Assembly (NCBI GenBank): GCA_021513715.1
Contig: CP084167.1
Span: 1,504,571-1,568,570, forward strand
Direction of reading: 5' to 3'
From: Candidatus Heimdallarchaeum endolithica
GTDB taxonomy: Archaea > Asgardarchaeota > Heimdallarchaeia > Heimdallarchaeales > Heimdallarchaeaceae
DNA: 64,000 nucleotides
This document shows, one piece after another, positions 1-10,138 of this stretch (positions are counted from its first letter, which is position 1; each line of letters opens with the position of its first letter). The notes under the pieces were generated by a model that worked only from the letters and a program-made list of their open reading frames with translations, ran no database searches and had not been told where the DNA came from. The position numbers were made by a program, and so were the translations under genes.

Positions 1-2219
1 CAGAAGAACTTGGATTAAAGAAAGAAGAGATTTCTTACTCTGAGGGAATTTGGGCTGGAGGAGGGAATTTTGGTCCTAACTTAGAAGCTTTTGCCTATGG
101 TTCCGAACTTGTTAATAATGTCTTTATTGCATATGGATTTGAAAATGGTAATGTTAAAAAACTAGACATGCAAGTCATAGATGTTGGTTGGGGGTTAGAA
201 AGAGTATCCTGGTTTTCACAAGGAACACCTACAATTTATGAAGCAATATTTCCAAAAGCTATTGAATATTTACAAAAAGAAAATGGGTATAAAGCAGATC
301 ATGAACTATTAGTTAAATACAGCAAATTAGCTGGAATGCTTGCTGTTGATGAAGTTAAAAATCTTAAAAAAGCAAGAAGAGAAATGGCCAAAAAACTTGG
401 ACTATCATATGAGGAAATGTTGAAAAAACTTGGACCTCAAGAAGCAATGTATGCTATAGCAGATCATACAAGAACACTTTCTATTGCTATCGCAGATGGA
501 GCTATTCCCTCAAATGTAGGAGGCGGATACAACTTAAGGGTGCTTCTTAGAAGGATTTTATCACTTAAAGAGATTTACAATTTAGAATTTTCATTAGCTA
601 AATTGTTTGATTTACAAATAGATCATCTTTCTGTTTCTTATCCCCGTGTAAAGGATGGCAGAAATCAAATACAAGAAATAGTAAATGTTGAAGTATCAAG
701 ATTTTATGAAACTAGAAAAACAGGAAGAAAAATTGTTAGTAATATTCTAAAAAAGAGAACAAAAATAGATTTCAATACGCTAGTTGACCTCTATCAAACC
801 AAAGGGATAAATCCTCTAATGGTGAAAGAGATTGCAAAAGAATACAATAAAACTGTAGATGTACCTGAAGACTTCTACATCAAACTTAATGAGTATCTCT
901 CTGAAAAAAATGGAAGTGGAGTTAAAGAAGAGAAGAAAGAAGACGAGTACGACAAGCTTTCAATTGACAGAACTTTGTACACAGAACAAACTTATTACAA
1001 AGATGTATATGCTCACAAATTTAAAGCGAAAATATTAGAAGTAATAAACAAGAAGTATGTTATTCTTGATAAAACCTTATTCTATCCTACAGGAGGAGGA
1101 CAAATACACGATACAGGAAAGCTTATTGTGGGCAAAAAGCAATATAACGTTATTGATGTCGTTAAGAAGGGGCAATCTATAATTCATAAATTAGAAAAAG
1201 AAAGCGATTTAAAGAAAGGAATCACGGTTGTAGGCGAAATAGATAGAGAACGAAGGCTTGACATTATGAGACACCATACAGCAGTACATGTAGTTAATAA
1301 TGCTGCAAGAGAAGTATTAGGTTCTCATGTATGGCAAGCAGGTGCAGATAAAACAGAGGATAAAGCTAGATTGGATATAACTCACTATAAATCTATTTCT
1401 TTTGAAGAACTTCAAAAAATAGAATACATTGCTAATAAAATTGTTCTAGAAAAAAGACCTATTAAAAAAATAGACCTAGAGAGAGATGAAGCAGAGAAAA
1501 AATATGGCTTTACTATCTATCAAGGAGGAGTTGTTCCAGGCAAAGAGTTGCATATTGTAATTATAGATGAATGGGATGTAGAAGCTTGCGGAGGAACACA
1601 TTTAGATAATACAACAGACATAGGACTTATCAAACTTGTTGGTAGTGAAAGAATACAAGATGGTGTTGTTAGATTAGAGATTGTAGCTGGGCGTAAGGCA
1701 ATTAAATATATCCAAAAACAAGAAACAATTCTTAAAAAATCAGGTGAGATTTTAAGCGTAAATCCAGATATTTTGCCAAAAACAATTAAACGGTTTTTCG
1801 AAGAATGGAAAAAACAGAGGAAAACCATAGAAAATCTAAATAAGAAAATTGCTGAACTACAATTCAGTCATGAAAAAGAAGATGTTCTAAAATTTGGCGA
1901 AACAATTGCAGTGGTACAAAAAACTGATGGTAGTCAAAAAGAACTCATATTGCAAGCAAGTGAAGCAATAAAAAATAAAGAAAAAGCAGTATGCATACTA
2001 TTTTCTGATTTTAAAGGTAAAGCAATTATAGTTGGGATGAAGAGCCCTAACACACAAATTGATATAGTAAGAATAGTTAAAGATATCTCAGAGATGTTAG
2101 GTGGTTCAGGAGGGGGTAAAGGAGAGCTCGCTAGAGGTGGCGGTTCAAAAATTGAAATGATCAGTAAAGCAATTGAGAAAACAAAACAACTATTAGAAAA
2201 AGAATTAGGTGAAAATTAA
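1..2219 (+). CDS. alaS: Alanyl-tRNA synthetase, 5' end outside the window
   Basis: Charges tRNA-Ala with alanine in the cytoplasm. The reading frame is open from base 3, so the gene enters from the left edge and its N-terminal catalytic part is missing; the first Met at 168 is internal. The visible part starts in the class II core (a GGGNFGPN stretch typical of archaeal AlaRS, then GWGLERVSW). The editing domain follows, with the metal-binding motifs HHTAVH and CGGTH. The C-terminal C-Ala part contains a glycine-rich GGSGGGKGELARGGG run typical of the family. The product is recognised with high confidence. It ends just before a convergent sepF-like gene. Confidence 0.96.
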   Translation, partial: EELGLKKEEISYSEGIWAGGGNFGPNLEAFAYGSELVNNVFIAYGFENGNVKKLDMQVIDVGWGLERVSWFSQGTPTIYEAIFPKAIEYLQKENGYKADHELLVKYSKLAGMLAVDEVKNLKKARREMAKKLGLSYEEMLKKLGPQEAMYAIADHTRTLSIAIADGAIPSNVGGGYNLRVLLRRILSLKEIYNLEFSLAKLFDLQIDHLSVSYPRVKDGRNQIQEIVNVEVSRFYETRKTGRKIVSNILKKRTKIDFNTLVDLYQTKGINPLMVKEIAKEYNKTVDVPEDFYIKLNEYLSEKNGSGVKEEKKEDEYDKLSIDRTLYTEQTYYKDVYAHKFKAKILEVINKKYVILDKTLFYPTGGGQIHDTGKLIVGKKQYNVIDVVKKGQSIIHKLEKESDLKKGITVVGEIDRERRLDIMRHHTAVHVVNNAAREVLGSHVWQAGADKTEDKARLDITHYKSISFEELQKIEYIANKIVLEKRPIKKIDLERDEAEKKYGFTIYQGGVVPGKELHIVIIDEWDVEACGGTHLDNTTDIGLIKLVGSERIQDGVVRLEIVAGRKAIKYIQKQETILKKSGEILSVNPDILPKTIKRFFEEWKKQRKTIENLNKKIAELQFSHEKEDVLKFGETIAVVQKTDGSQKELILQASEAIKNKEKAVCILFSDFKGKAIIVGMKSPNTQIDIVRIVKDISEMLGGSGGGKGELARGGGSKIEMISKAIEKTKQLLEKELGEN

Positions 2220-2240
2220 CAAACAAAAACAAATGAAGAA

Positions 2241-2609
2241 TTACTCTCCTGCCTTTCTTTCTTTTTGGTTAGCTGGTCCTAAATTTCTTATATGAATTGG
2301 TATCGTTGAAGGAATAATCATTACTGTATCTTCACTAACCATTCTAACAGTAGAGAATGATTCTGAAGCACAGAGTTTTAGAGCAGTTAAAAATCTTTTT
2401 CGACGATCTGGATAAGGATTTATTTTTCCTATATTTAGAAAAACTAAATTTCCTGTTTTTACTTCTTCAACTATTGGTTCAGCATTAACTACATCGGAAA
2501 GACGATAAAATTTTACTTGAGGCTGGATTATCTTAGGTTCATCTTTTATTTCTACACTTTCCTCTTCCTTACTCTGAGCAAAAAATTTTCCTATTCTCAA
2601 GATTAGCAC
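2241..2609 (-). CDS. sepF: SepF-like cell division protein
   Basis: 122 residues starting at a GTG. The N-terminus (MLILRIGKFFAQ) could form a short amphipathic membrane-binding helix, followed by a charged linker. The core (about residues 33-108) has the SepF pattern: a 'VKFYRLSDV' strand, a 'KTGNLVFLNI' strand, a helix, and a 'VRMVSEDTVMIIPS' end. In archaea SepF anchors FtsZ to the membrane at the division site. The match is by fold pattern and length rather than strong identity, so it could be a SepF paralogue with another role. It is convergent with alaS. Confidence 0.7.
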   Translation of the reverse strand: MLILRIGKFFAQSKEEESVEIKDEPKIIQPQVKFYRLSDVVNAEPIVEEVKTGNLVFLNIGKINPYPDRRKRFLTALKLCASESFSTVRMVSEDTVMIIPSTIPIHIRNLGPANQKERKAGE

Positions 2610-2752
2610 CAGTATATTTTTTTCTCATTTTCTCTTAAATTTAGATTAATATCTCGACAACATGTGGGTATTACGAGAAAAATTTCCTTTCTTAAAAACA
2701 AAGAAGTAAAAATTTGTAAAAATTAAAAAAACAATGATTAAATGGAAAAAAA

Positions 2753-3763
2753 TTATCTTTTCCAAGGATCTTTAAGATATACTGGTGCTGATGCAGCTCC
2801 TCTTTTTACAATCACGTTTGCTAATTCTAAAGCATCAACAATTTCTCTAAAGCGGTTTCTTAATGTAACAGGAGTTGTTTTAGCTGCTTTAGAAACCTGT
2901 TGTTGAGTTCTTCTTTCTCCAGTTCTTATTCCAGCTATATAAATAGAAGCTGCTGCAATACTTGAAGGATTCTTACCAACGTCTAGCCGTAAATGTTTTG
3001 TTTCTTCTAGTATTTTAATTGCTTCATTTTGTGTTCTCATTGTTAACTCAAGTTCATCACATATCTTTGAAATAAGCACTACTGGATTCACTGGAGTTGG
3101 TCTAATTTGAAGTTCTTGCACAAAAAGTCTAAAGCATCTAGCTATCACTTTTCTGTCAGCATTAATATGATTCTCAATATCCTTTAAGGTTACAGGAATA
3201 TTTGCTTGCCTTGCTGCGAGATATATTGCTGCAGCAACCATTGATTCTATGCTTCTGCCCCTAATCAAATCTTCTTTTAGGGCTTTTCGATAGAATGTAG
3301 CTGCAATTTCTGCGATTTCATCACTTAACTCAAGTTGAGAACAAATCCTTTTTAGTTCCCTTAACGCTATTCTCAAGTTTCGAATATGAGATCTAGATTC
3401 TCTTCTGTTTAATCTTCTTAATCTTCTCATTTTCGATAAGATATTAGGATTCAGTTTATTTCCGTATATATCCTTATCTCCATAACTAATGCTAGAAGAT
3501 ACTCCGAAATCTGTTTTTAATGCAGATATAGGTGAACCCACTCTACTTCGAGAGGTTTTTTCATCCTCTGAGAAAGCTCTCCACTCTGGAGAACGGTCAA
3601 TTATTTTTGACATAACTAATCCACAATTTCTACAGATCATCTCTCCACGAGTATAATCGTATTTTACATCTTTTGAACTACAATTTGGACAAACATCATT
3701 AGTATGGTTCAATGTTTTACCACTAAGGTAGTTGTTCTCACCTACATATATAAACGTTTCCAA
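2753..3763 (-). CDS. tfb: Transcription initiation factor B (TFIIB)
   Basis: Recruits RNA polymerase to TBP bound at the TATA box. The 336 residues have the expected order. An N-terminal zinc ribbon (CPNC ... CRNCG, about residues 25-46) is followed by a B-reader/linker region (SPEWRAFSEDEK). Two cyclin-fold repeats come next, with motifs such as 'AAAIYLAARQ' and 'AAASIYIAGI' at equivalent places. Length and architecture are normal for archaeal TFB. About 20 extra residues precede the zinc ribbon. The paralogue number elsewhere in the genome cannot be judged from here. Confidence 0.96.
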   Translation of the reverse strand: METFIYVGENNYLSGKTLNHTNDVCPNCSSKDVKYDYTRGEMICRNCGLVMSKIIDRSPEWRAFSEDEKTSRSRVGSPISALKTDFGVSSSISYGDKDIYGNKLNPNILSKMRRLRRLNRRESRSHIRNLRIALRELKRICSQLELSDEIAEIAATFYRKALKEDLIRGRSIESMVAAAIYLAARQANIPVTLKDIENHINADRKVIARCFRLFVQELQIRPTPVNPVVLISKICDELELTMRTQNEAIKILEETKHLRLDVGKNPSSIAAASIYIAGIRTGERRTQQQVSKAAKTTPVTLRNRFREIVDALELANVIVKRGAASAPVYLKDPWKR

Positions 3764-3879
3764 ATAAAGTTGGCGAAACGCTCTTATTTTAAAGAATTTG
3801 CATACATACTAAAAAACCGTATCAATATATTTAGAAAAACAGAAATAATAAAAAAAATAGTTAAAAGAATAGAAAAAAG

Positions 3880-4209
3880 TTAATTTTCTTCATTTATTGC
3901 TTCTTCAATAAATTTGAGCAACTTTTTTCTTGTAGCTCCAACAAATGAATTATGAGGTTTACCGTCTTTGAAAACAATAAACGTAGGAACACCCGTGATC
4001 ATATACCGTTGGGCGATTTCAGACTCTTCTTCAATATTTATACTCAAGAAACGCAATTTATCTCCGAATTGTTCACTTAAAGTTTCAAAGTAGGGAGAAA
4101 TAGATTTACAAGGTCCACAAGTAGGAGTCCAGGTATCTACTATTATTTTTTTCTTCTCAGAGGACAAGATTTTATCAAATTCTTCTTTTGTCACATGTTC
4201 TACAACCAT
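3880..4209 (-). CDS. trx: Thioredoxin
   Basis: A small cytoplasmic dithiol-disulfide oxidoreductase of 109 residues. The active site is WTPTCGPCK (CGPC, near residue 31) and the cis-proline loop is 'TGVPTFIVFKDGK'. Length and secondary-structure order are those of a classical thioredoxin. The gene stands alone on the minus strand between tfb and argS. A possible reductase is the TrxB-like flavoprotein at 44124-45125, but pairing the two is inference. Confidence 0.92.
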   Translation of the reverse strand: MVVEHVTKEEFDKILSSEKKKIIVDTWTPTCGPCKSISPYFETLSEQFGDKLRFLSINIEEESEIAQRYMITGVPTFIVFKDGKPHNSFVGATRKKLLKFIEEAINEEN

Positions 4210-4382
4210 AATGATACAACCTTTAGAGTTTTTAATTCTATTTTAGCAGAATAATTTTAATTATTTTCCTTAAGTCACAAAAAACAATATTCTATTCTTC
4301 AGAATCAAAATATTTGTTTAAGGAAGATTTAAGTATTAAATTAACAACCGAAAGATAAAGTAAAGAACTATTACTTCACAAA

Positions 4383-4387
4383 GGAGG
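4383..4387 (+). promoter_or_regulatory. Strong Shine-Dalgarno site for argS
   Basis: GGAGG lies 6 bases before the ATG at 4394. It is one of the clearest ribosome-binding sites in the window and supports that start. Confidence 0.75.
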
Positions 4388-4393
4388 AAGAAT

Positions 4394-6421
4394 ATGAACG
4401 AAAAACCAGTAGACAAAATTGCTGGAATTATTTATCAACATATTATTGAAAATTATGAAAAAGACATTTCTATTATCTGGAATAAACCTCCTTCTGCAAA
4501 TTTAGGTGATGTGAGTTTTCCTCTTTTCTCAATAGCTAAAAATGTTGGAGAAGAAGTAGGAGTAATTGGTCAATCACTTAAACCAAAAATTGAAAATCAA
4601 GAAATTATTGAGAGAGTAGAATTAAAAGGTGGTTTTCTTAATATCTTTTTTAATAGAACTATTTTCTCTGATAAAGTACTAAAAAATGCTTTAAAAACAG
4701 AAAAATATGGCAAATCATCAGAAGAGTCAACTAGACGGATTATTATTGAACACACATCAAGTAACCCCAATGGTCCACTTCATATAGGAAATTTTAGAGG
4801 GTCTGTAATTGGAGATCTACTATCTAGACTTTACAAAATGAGTGGAGCTGCAGTAAACGTTAGGTATTATGTAAACGATTTAGGGAGACAAATAGCTCCT
4901 GTTGTTATAGGTTATAAACTACTTAAAGATAATAATATTGAACCAGATTCAAAAATTGATTTGTGGATTGGAAAAATTTATGCCACCATGAACACACTAT
5001 TAGATATTCAAGAATTAAAAAAGGAGATCAAATCTAAAACTGGAAACTGTTTTGTAAGTGAGAATTTAAAATATGAAATTAATCAAAATAATAAAGAAGA
5101 GATTGAAAAAATATTATCCTCCGCTGAGTTGGATGAAAAAACAAGAGAATATCTATTGAAAAGTTTAAAGAAACTATTTTCTGTTCAAAATTCTCTTTCA
5201 TCAAAAATACCTAAGCTTTTTGGTTTATTGAGGGATCTTACAGAAAAAAAAGTAGAAGATTTATCATCTTTAACTCAAGAATATATCGAACAATATCTAA
5301 AAGGAAATAACAAACAAATTGTAGATGAATATAGAGAATTGACAGAAAAAGCTCTTAGAGGACATATAGAAACTTTATCAAGGTTTAACATTTTTCATGA
5401 TGATTTTGATAGAGAGTCAGACATAGCTTGGTCAGGAGAAGTAAAACAAATTCTTCAAAAATTGGAAACAAAGCAATGGTTAAGACATGATGGAAAAGCC
5501 AGATTATTAAAAAATAATGAAATAGCGACATCTCTACGATTTAAAGAGAAATATAATATTAAGCATGAGATTCCAGATTTAATACTTGTAAATTCAGAAG
5601 GAATTCCTCTCTATCCATGTAGAGACATTGCTTACCACTTACACAAATTAGAAAAATTTAATGCTAATTTATGTATAAATGTTATAGGAAAACAACAACA
5701 ATCTCTTCAACTAGGGGTTCGTTTGGCTTTATATGCTCTTAATAGGAGTGATATTGCTGATAAAATCATTCATTTTGATTACGAATATGTCACATTAGTC
5801 GGGAGAAAAATGGCCGGAAGAGAACTTGAATATGTAACTCCTGACGAGTTATATTCACTTGCTAGAGAAGAAGTCTATAAATTTCTTAACGAAAGAGATT
5901 ATTCTGAAGAAGAAAAAGCAAAAATAGCCAATATTGTTTCAGCTGCTAGTGTTAAAATATCAATTGCGAAGATTGATCCAAACAAAGCAGTAATGTTTGA
6001 TGTTAAAAAAGCTACTGACTTAAATGAAAATAGTGGACCTTTTTTGTTGTATTCATTCACTAGAGCAAAGAATATTATTTCAAAAGCAAAGAAAGCGAAT
6101 ATACCAATTGAAGAGATTATAAACAACCTTGAATCAGTTGAGATTTCGATTATAGAAGATGAAGAGTGGAATCTTATCAAACTTATAGAGGAATTACCTA
6201 TGATATATAAACGTGCAATAAATACAAAACGCCCAGATACAATTGTAAACTTTAGTTTTGAAATATGTAAAGCATTTAACAAATTTTATGATAATTGCCC
6301 AGTGATTAGTGAAAAGAATAAAAAAATCAGAGAAACAAGAATATTAATTGTACAAGCTACAATTAAAACTCTTGAAAGTCTATTTGAGGTCCTAGGAATA
6401 GAATCTCTTGAAAAAATGTGA
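4394..6421 (+). CDS. argS: Arginyl-tRNA synthetase
   Basis: A class I synthetase that charges tRNA-Arg. The protein has 675 residues. An N-terminal Add1 domain precedes the catalytic core, with SSNPNGPLHIGN (HIGH motif, about residue 130) and KMAGRE in place of the KMSK-type signature. An insertion of roughly 100 charged residues (about 195-300) lengthens the protein relative to typical archaeal ArgRS. The C-terminal helical anticodon-binding domain ends with a typical 'NKFYDNCPV' segment. A kinase gene follows almost immediately and is probably co-transcribed. Both tRNA genes in this window are also for arginine, probably by chance. Confidence 0.96.
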   Translation: MNEKPVDKIAGIIYQHIIENYEKDISIIWNKPPSANLGDVSFPLFSIAKNVGEEVGVIGQSLKPKIENQEIIERVELKGGFLNIFFNRTIFSDKVLKNALKTEKYGKSSEESTRRIIIEHTSSNPNGPLHIGNFRGSVIGDLLSRLYKMSGAAVNVRYYVNDLGRQIAPVVIGYKLLKDNNIEPDSKIDLWIGKIYATMNTLLDIQELKKEIKSKTGNCFVSENLKYEINQNNKEEIEKILSSAELDEKTREYLLKSLKKLFSVQNSLSSKIPKLFGLLRDLTEKKVEDLSSLTQEYIEQYLKGNNKQIVDEYRELTEKALRGHIETLSRFNIFHDDFDRESDIAWSGEVKQILQKLETKQWLRHDGKARLLKNNEIATSLRFKEKYNIKHEIPDLILVNSEGIPLYPCRDIAYHLHKLEKFNANLCINVIGKQQQSLQLGVRLALYALNRSDIADKIIHFDYEYVTLVGRKMAGRELEYVTPDELYSLAREEVYKFLNERDYSEEEKAKIANIVSAASVKISIAKIDPNKAVMFDVKKATDLNENSGPFLLYSFTRAKNIISKAKKANIPIEEIINNLESVEISIIEDEEWNLIKLIEELPMIYKRAINTKRPDTIVNFSFEICKAFNKFYDNCPVISEKNKKIRETRILIVQATIKTLESLFEVLGIESLEKM

Positions 6422-6431
6422 AGGTAAAAAA

Positions 6432-7421
6432 ATGATTTATGCAGGATTTGATCCGTCCTTTATCGATATAAACATCAGACCTTTAGAAATTGAAAGCGAT
6501 AATAAACTGTTATCTAAACTTCCAATGTTTGGAGAACATTGGCCAAATACAGAAATAACTTTTATTCCTGGAGGAAATGGGTTCAACTTTTGTCGTACTT
6601 TATCTTCATTAGGAGAAAATATCACCTATGTTGGTCCTTTAGATGATTTCTTTATTTCATTAGTAAAAGACCAAAAAATAGATGTTTGTCTTACAGAAAT
6701 AGAAGGCGCAAAAGTTAACTATACAGCAATATTAAATACCCATGATGGTGAAATCCAGTTTAATAATATTCGCGGTGAACTTTCTCCAAGTTTACTAAAT
6801 GAAAAAATCCTAAAACTTTTCATTAAATCACCGATCAAATCTATAAGTAACATTGCTTTTAACCCAAAAGCTATTGAATGGATTAGTTCTCTACTACTTG
6901 GATTGAGAGAGGAATATGACAAGATATTGTTTAACGATAACGCAAAGTTGGAGGAAAAAATAAATCTCTTAAATGGTATTTCTTTTGAAGGAATAATTTT
7001 TGTTGATCCTTCTGATATCTCTCAATATTCACAAATAAAGGACTTTTTTGATATACTCTTGGCACTAAATACAATGGAAGGAGATAAATATCTTTCAGTG
7101 AATGAATTTGAAATGAATAAACTTCTATCACTACAAGGCATTTCCCCACTAAAACTATCTAAAACCCTTAACTATCCTATTATTTTTCATACTTCAAAGG
7201 TTGTAAAGTTTTATTACAATGGAAATGAATTATATTCATTAGAAACTCAAAAACTTTCAGAGAAGAAGACTTTTGTAGGAGCTGGAGATGTTTTCAATGC
7301 TTCTTTCATTTTTAAAATTTTAAAGAATAGTCATATTGAGGATGCATTAAAGTTTGCAATAAAATCAGCAAGTTTTTTAATTGAGAAAGGAGTCTATCCC
7401 TCTAGTGAAAACTTGAAATAA
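6432..7421 (+). CDS. PfkB/ribokinase-family sugar or nucleoside kinase
   Basis: About 329 residues. The PfkB C-terminal signature GAGDVFNASF, with its catalytic Asp, is clear near residue 285. The N-terminal 'FIPGGNGFNFCRTLSSLG' matches the substrate-binding GGN region. The ATG at 6432 is preferred because GAAGGT sits 6 bases upstream; a TTG at 6408 would overlap argS. The phosphorylated substrate cannot be read from sequence. AMP phosphorylase lies two genes downstream, so a nucleoside or ribose-phosphate role is possible but is only a neighbourhood inference. Confidence 0.85.
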   Translation: MIYAGFDPSFIDINIRPLEIESDNKLLSKLPMFGEHWPNTEITFIPGGNGFNFCRTLSSLGENITYVGPLDDFFISLVKDQKIDVCLTEIEGAKVNYTAILNTHDGEIQFNNIRGELSPSLLNEKILKLFIKSPIKSISNIAFNPKAIEWISSLLLGLREEYDKILFNDNAKLEEKINLLNGISFEGIIFVDPSDISQYSQIKDFFDILLALNTMEGDKYLSVNEFEMNKLLSLQGISPLKLSKTLNYPIIFHTSKVVKFYYNGNELYSLETQKLSEKKTFVGAGDVFNASFIFKILKNSHIEDALKFAIKSASFLIEKGVYPSSENLK

Positions 7422-7478
7422 CATTAAATTAATAATAAATAAGATATAATAACTTCATATTTCTTAAGTGTGATATAA

Positions 7479-8513
7479 ATGAAAAAATTATCTGTTGAAG
7501 ATTCAGAAGCTTACAAGAAGATCGAAAAAAGAGTAGCGATGTTAAATTTAGTTAAACAATATTACGCCTCAGGAGCTAATTACTATGAATTTGATTCTGG
7601 CGATATTCCTCTACGAGAATTAATAAGATTTATGAATGATGAAGGATATCCAAGACGACTACCAGAAGCAGATATAGTTTTGAAAAGGATAGATGAAGAA
7701 ATCAGTGAATTAAATGAAAAGAAGAAAAATATGCGTTTAGAAGAAATTGAATCTCGCAATTTAAATTCTCTACTTATTATTCCAAGTTGGACTAAACTTA
7801 TTGGTACGCAAATGAAAGGTTTCTATTTAGGCAAACCTGTTAGAGAATTGAAAAGAGATACTATTGTGATGCTAACAGATACTACTCAAATGTTTAAAGA
7901 AATCACTGAAGAGAGAATTGCTGTTATTTTTGGTCCTGGTATCTTTTACAGTGAATTTTCTATCGAACCTGGAAACTTCTTGACAAATAGTTTTGAAATT
8001 AATGGAATATGTCTCCCTTTGGACCTATTAGGTAAAATATATACAGCAGAAAAGATATATCACTCTGATAAGATTGAAGCAACAATTACTGAGGTATCAA
8101 CAATTTTACCTTTTCATATTATAGAACAGCCACAAACAATACAAGCTTATATAAGAGGGGTTATTAGTCGTAATGTCTTTTATCCAAACAAAGCTGCACT
8201 AGAATTTTTCAATAAACATGCTGTTGATGACAATTCTTACAAAATTGAGGAAGGTTTCAAAATTGTTTCAGCACACCCACTTTGGTTTAATAAACTTTTA
8301 GTAAACAGTAGCCAAATACCAAAAACTGGAAGTGGAAAAAAAGAGTATAGTACAGCTGGTTTAGGAACTGTTTCTGCTTCAATCAACAAGATTTTACCTC
8401 TAATATTCTCTTCTCCGTCAAAAGAGGAAGAACAACTAAAGAAAATTAAAGAAATAGCAAAACAATATAAGGAAATGGGTTTAGGTATACTAAAAAGTTG
8501 GATTCCAACTTAA
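7479..8513 (+). CDS. Protein of unknown function
   Basis: 344 residues, not recognised. It looks soluble, without a signal peptide or membrane segment. The N-terminal 100 residues are charged and helical, with a possible coiled coil near 'EISELNEKKKNMRLEEIESRN'. The rest is mixed alpha/beta and includes a proline- and glycine-containing strand region ('FGPGIFYSEFSIEPGNF'). It lies between a PfkB kinase and AMP phosphorylase on the same strand, with gaps of about 60 and 100 bases, so it probably has its own promoter. No function is proposed. Confidence 0.75.
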   Translation: MKKLSVEDSEAYKKIEKRVAMLNLVKQYYASGANYYEFDSGDIPLRELIRFMNDEGYPRRLPEADIVLKRIDEEISELNEKKKNMRLEEIESRNLNSLLIIPSWTKLIGTQMKGFYLGKPVRELKRDTIVMLTDTTQMFKEITEERIAVIFGPGIFYSEFSIEPGNFLTNSFEINGICLPLDLLGKIYTAEKIYHSDKIEATITEVSTILPFHIIEQPQTIQAYIRGVISRNVFYPNKAALEFFNKHAVDDNSYKIEEGFKIVSAHPLWFNKLLVNSSQIPKTGSGKKEYSTAGLGTVSASINKILPLIFSSPSKEEEQLKKIKEIAKQYKEMGLGILKSWIPT

Positions 8514-8610
8514 ACACTAAGTTATTTTCTAACCATTTCTTAGGAAAATATTTCGTAAGATTCACAACGTTTTTTAACATAGCAAGGATTTTTTTATAAT
8601 AAAAGGAAAT

Positions 8611-10134
8611 GTGATAACTATGATTATAAAAATTGAACCTAGCTTAGATAATGAACCTTATTTTGCGTTAATTAATTCAGAATTCGCTTCCAAATATTCT
8701 TTACATCCGGGTCAACTTGTTGAGATTACACCTTATAATGTAGGAATGAAATTAAGACCTAGTGAGACATATCCCCCCAACACATTAGGGATATCACAGA
8801 AAGCTTCAAAAGAATTTTCAATAAGAGGGGGCGACGAAGTTGAAATCAGAGAGATTATTAATGAAAATATAATTCACATCATTCACAAAAAGATGAAAGG
8901 TACTCACCTTAATGAGAATGAGATTAATATGTTATTTTCTGCAATTGATAAAAACCTCATTCATCCATCTCAAATTGCAGTATTAATGAGTTTATTTGAA
9001 GTAGTAGGACTATCTATGGATGAAACAACTTCAGTAGCAAAAGCCATTATTAATAATTCAAGAAGACTTATCCACAAAAACAAGCCAGTTGTTGATAAAC
9101 ACAGTATTGGAGGAATAGCAGGAAATAGAATCACACCCATAATGATACCTATTTTGGCTTCTGCAGGACTAACTATTCCTAAAATTTCTACAAGAGCGAT
9201 TACATCTCCTGCAGGAACAATAGACACTGTAGAACTTCTAATGCCCTGTGATCTAACACTATCAGAGATGTCAGAAGTGGTTGAAAAAACAGGAGGATGT
9301 GTTGTTAGTGGTGAAAATGTAGGTCTTGCAGACGTAACAGATAAAATTATCCATGTTTTAGATAGTATTAAAATCGATCCAAAAGAATTTATGGTAGCAA
9401 GTATTTTAAGTAAAAAAATTGTAGCCGGTTCCGAATATGTTCTTATTGATTTACCAACAGGTAAAGGAGCAAAAGTTTCTAGTAGAGAAAAAGCTAAAGA
9501 CCTTGGAAGACTATTTACCTCAATTGGAACTTCATTGAAACTGCAAATGGACTGTATTATTAGCCCAGGAGATCGACCAATTGGAAGTATGATAGGACCA
9601 AGTTTAGAAGCTATTGATGTCCTAAAGATATTAAAAAATCAATTAGGAAGTAATGACTTAATGAATAAAGCTGTTTCCCTTTCTGGAATCATACTGGAAG
9701 CTCAAAACTTAGTACCTCGGGGATCTGGGCACAAAATGGCTTTAGGCTTACTAAAGAGTGGTAAAGCTTATGAAAAATTCAAAGAAATTGTAGAAGCACA
9801 AGGAGGAAACCCAGAAATAAAAGTTGATGATATTCCAAGAGCAAAATATATAGAAGAAATAAAAGCTACTCAAGATGGAGTGATTTATGCAATAGATAGC
9901 GCTAGCATCTCAACTTTAGCTCGTCAAGCTGGAGCTCCTTTTGACAAAACAGCAGGAGTAAAAATTTTAGTAAAAAGAGGAGACAGAGTAAAAAAAGGTG
10001 ATACGCTCTTTGAAATTCATTCCTCATCAGCTAGTAAATTGAGTGCTTCTGCAGAATTGGCAAGAACAAAGTTTGAAGCTATAGACATGGAAAAAATGAT
10101 ACTGGAAGTAATATCAGGACCAAAAGAGATGTGA
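8611..10134 (+). CDS. deoA: AMP phosphorylase (archaeal thymidine-phosphorylase family)
   Basis: Converts AMP (and CMP/UMP) plus phosphate to the free base and ribose-1,5-bisphosphate, the first step of the archaeal nucleotide salvage route that can lead to type III RuBisCO. The 507 residues match the roughly 500-residue archaeal enzymes, which carry an extra N-terminal domain (about residues 1-85). The core has 'DKHSIGGIAGNR' and 'TSPAGTIDTVE', typical phosphate- and base-site segments. The GTG at 8611 has AAAGGA close upstream; the ATG at 8620 is the alternative. RuBisCO and the isomerase are not in this window. The Cgi121 gene follows after 4 bases. Confidence 0.93.
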   Translation: MITMIIKIEPSLDNEPYFALINSEFASKYSLHPGQLVEITPYNVGMKLRPSETYPPNTLGISQKASKEFSIRGGDEVEIREIINENIIHIIHKKMKGTHLNENEINMLFSAIDKNLIHPSQIAVLMSLFEVVGLSMDETTSVAKAIINNSRRLIHKNKPVVDKHSIGGIAGNRITPIMIPILASAGLTIPKISTRAITSPAGTIDTVELLMPCDLTLSEMSEVVEKTGGCVVSGENVGLADVTDKIIHVLDSIKIDPKEFMVASILSKKIVAGSEYVLIDLPTGKGAKVSSREKAKDLGRLFTSIGTSLKLQMDCIISPGDRPIGSMIGPSLEAIDVLKILKNQLGSNDLMNKAVSLSGIILEAQNLVPRGSGHKMALGLLKSGKAYEKFKEIVEAQGGNPEIKVDDIPRAKYIEEIKATQDGVIYAIDSASISTLARQAGAPFDKTAGVKILVKRGDRVKKGDTLFEIHSSSASKLSASAELARTKFEAIDMEKMILEVISGPKEM

Positions 10135-10138
10135 AAGA

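Noticed and set aside
1520..1828. A minus-strand reading frame inside alaS
   Set aside because: It is a shadow of the AlaRS editing and C-terminal region; no motifs and it overlaps a certain gene.
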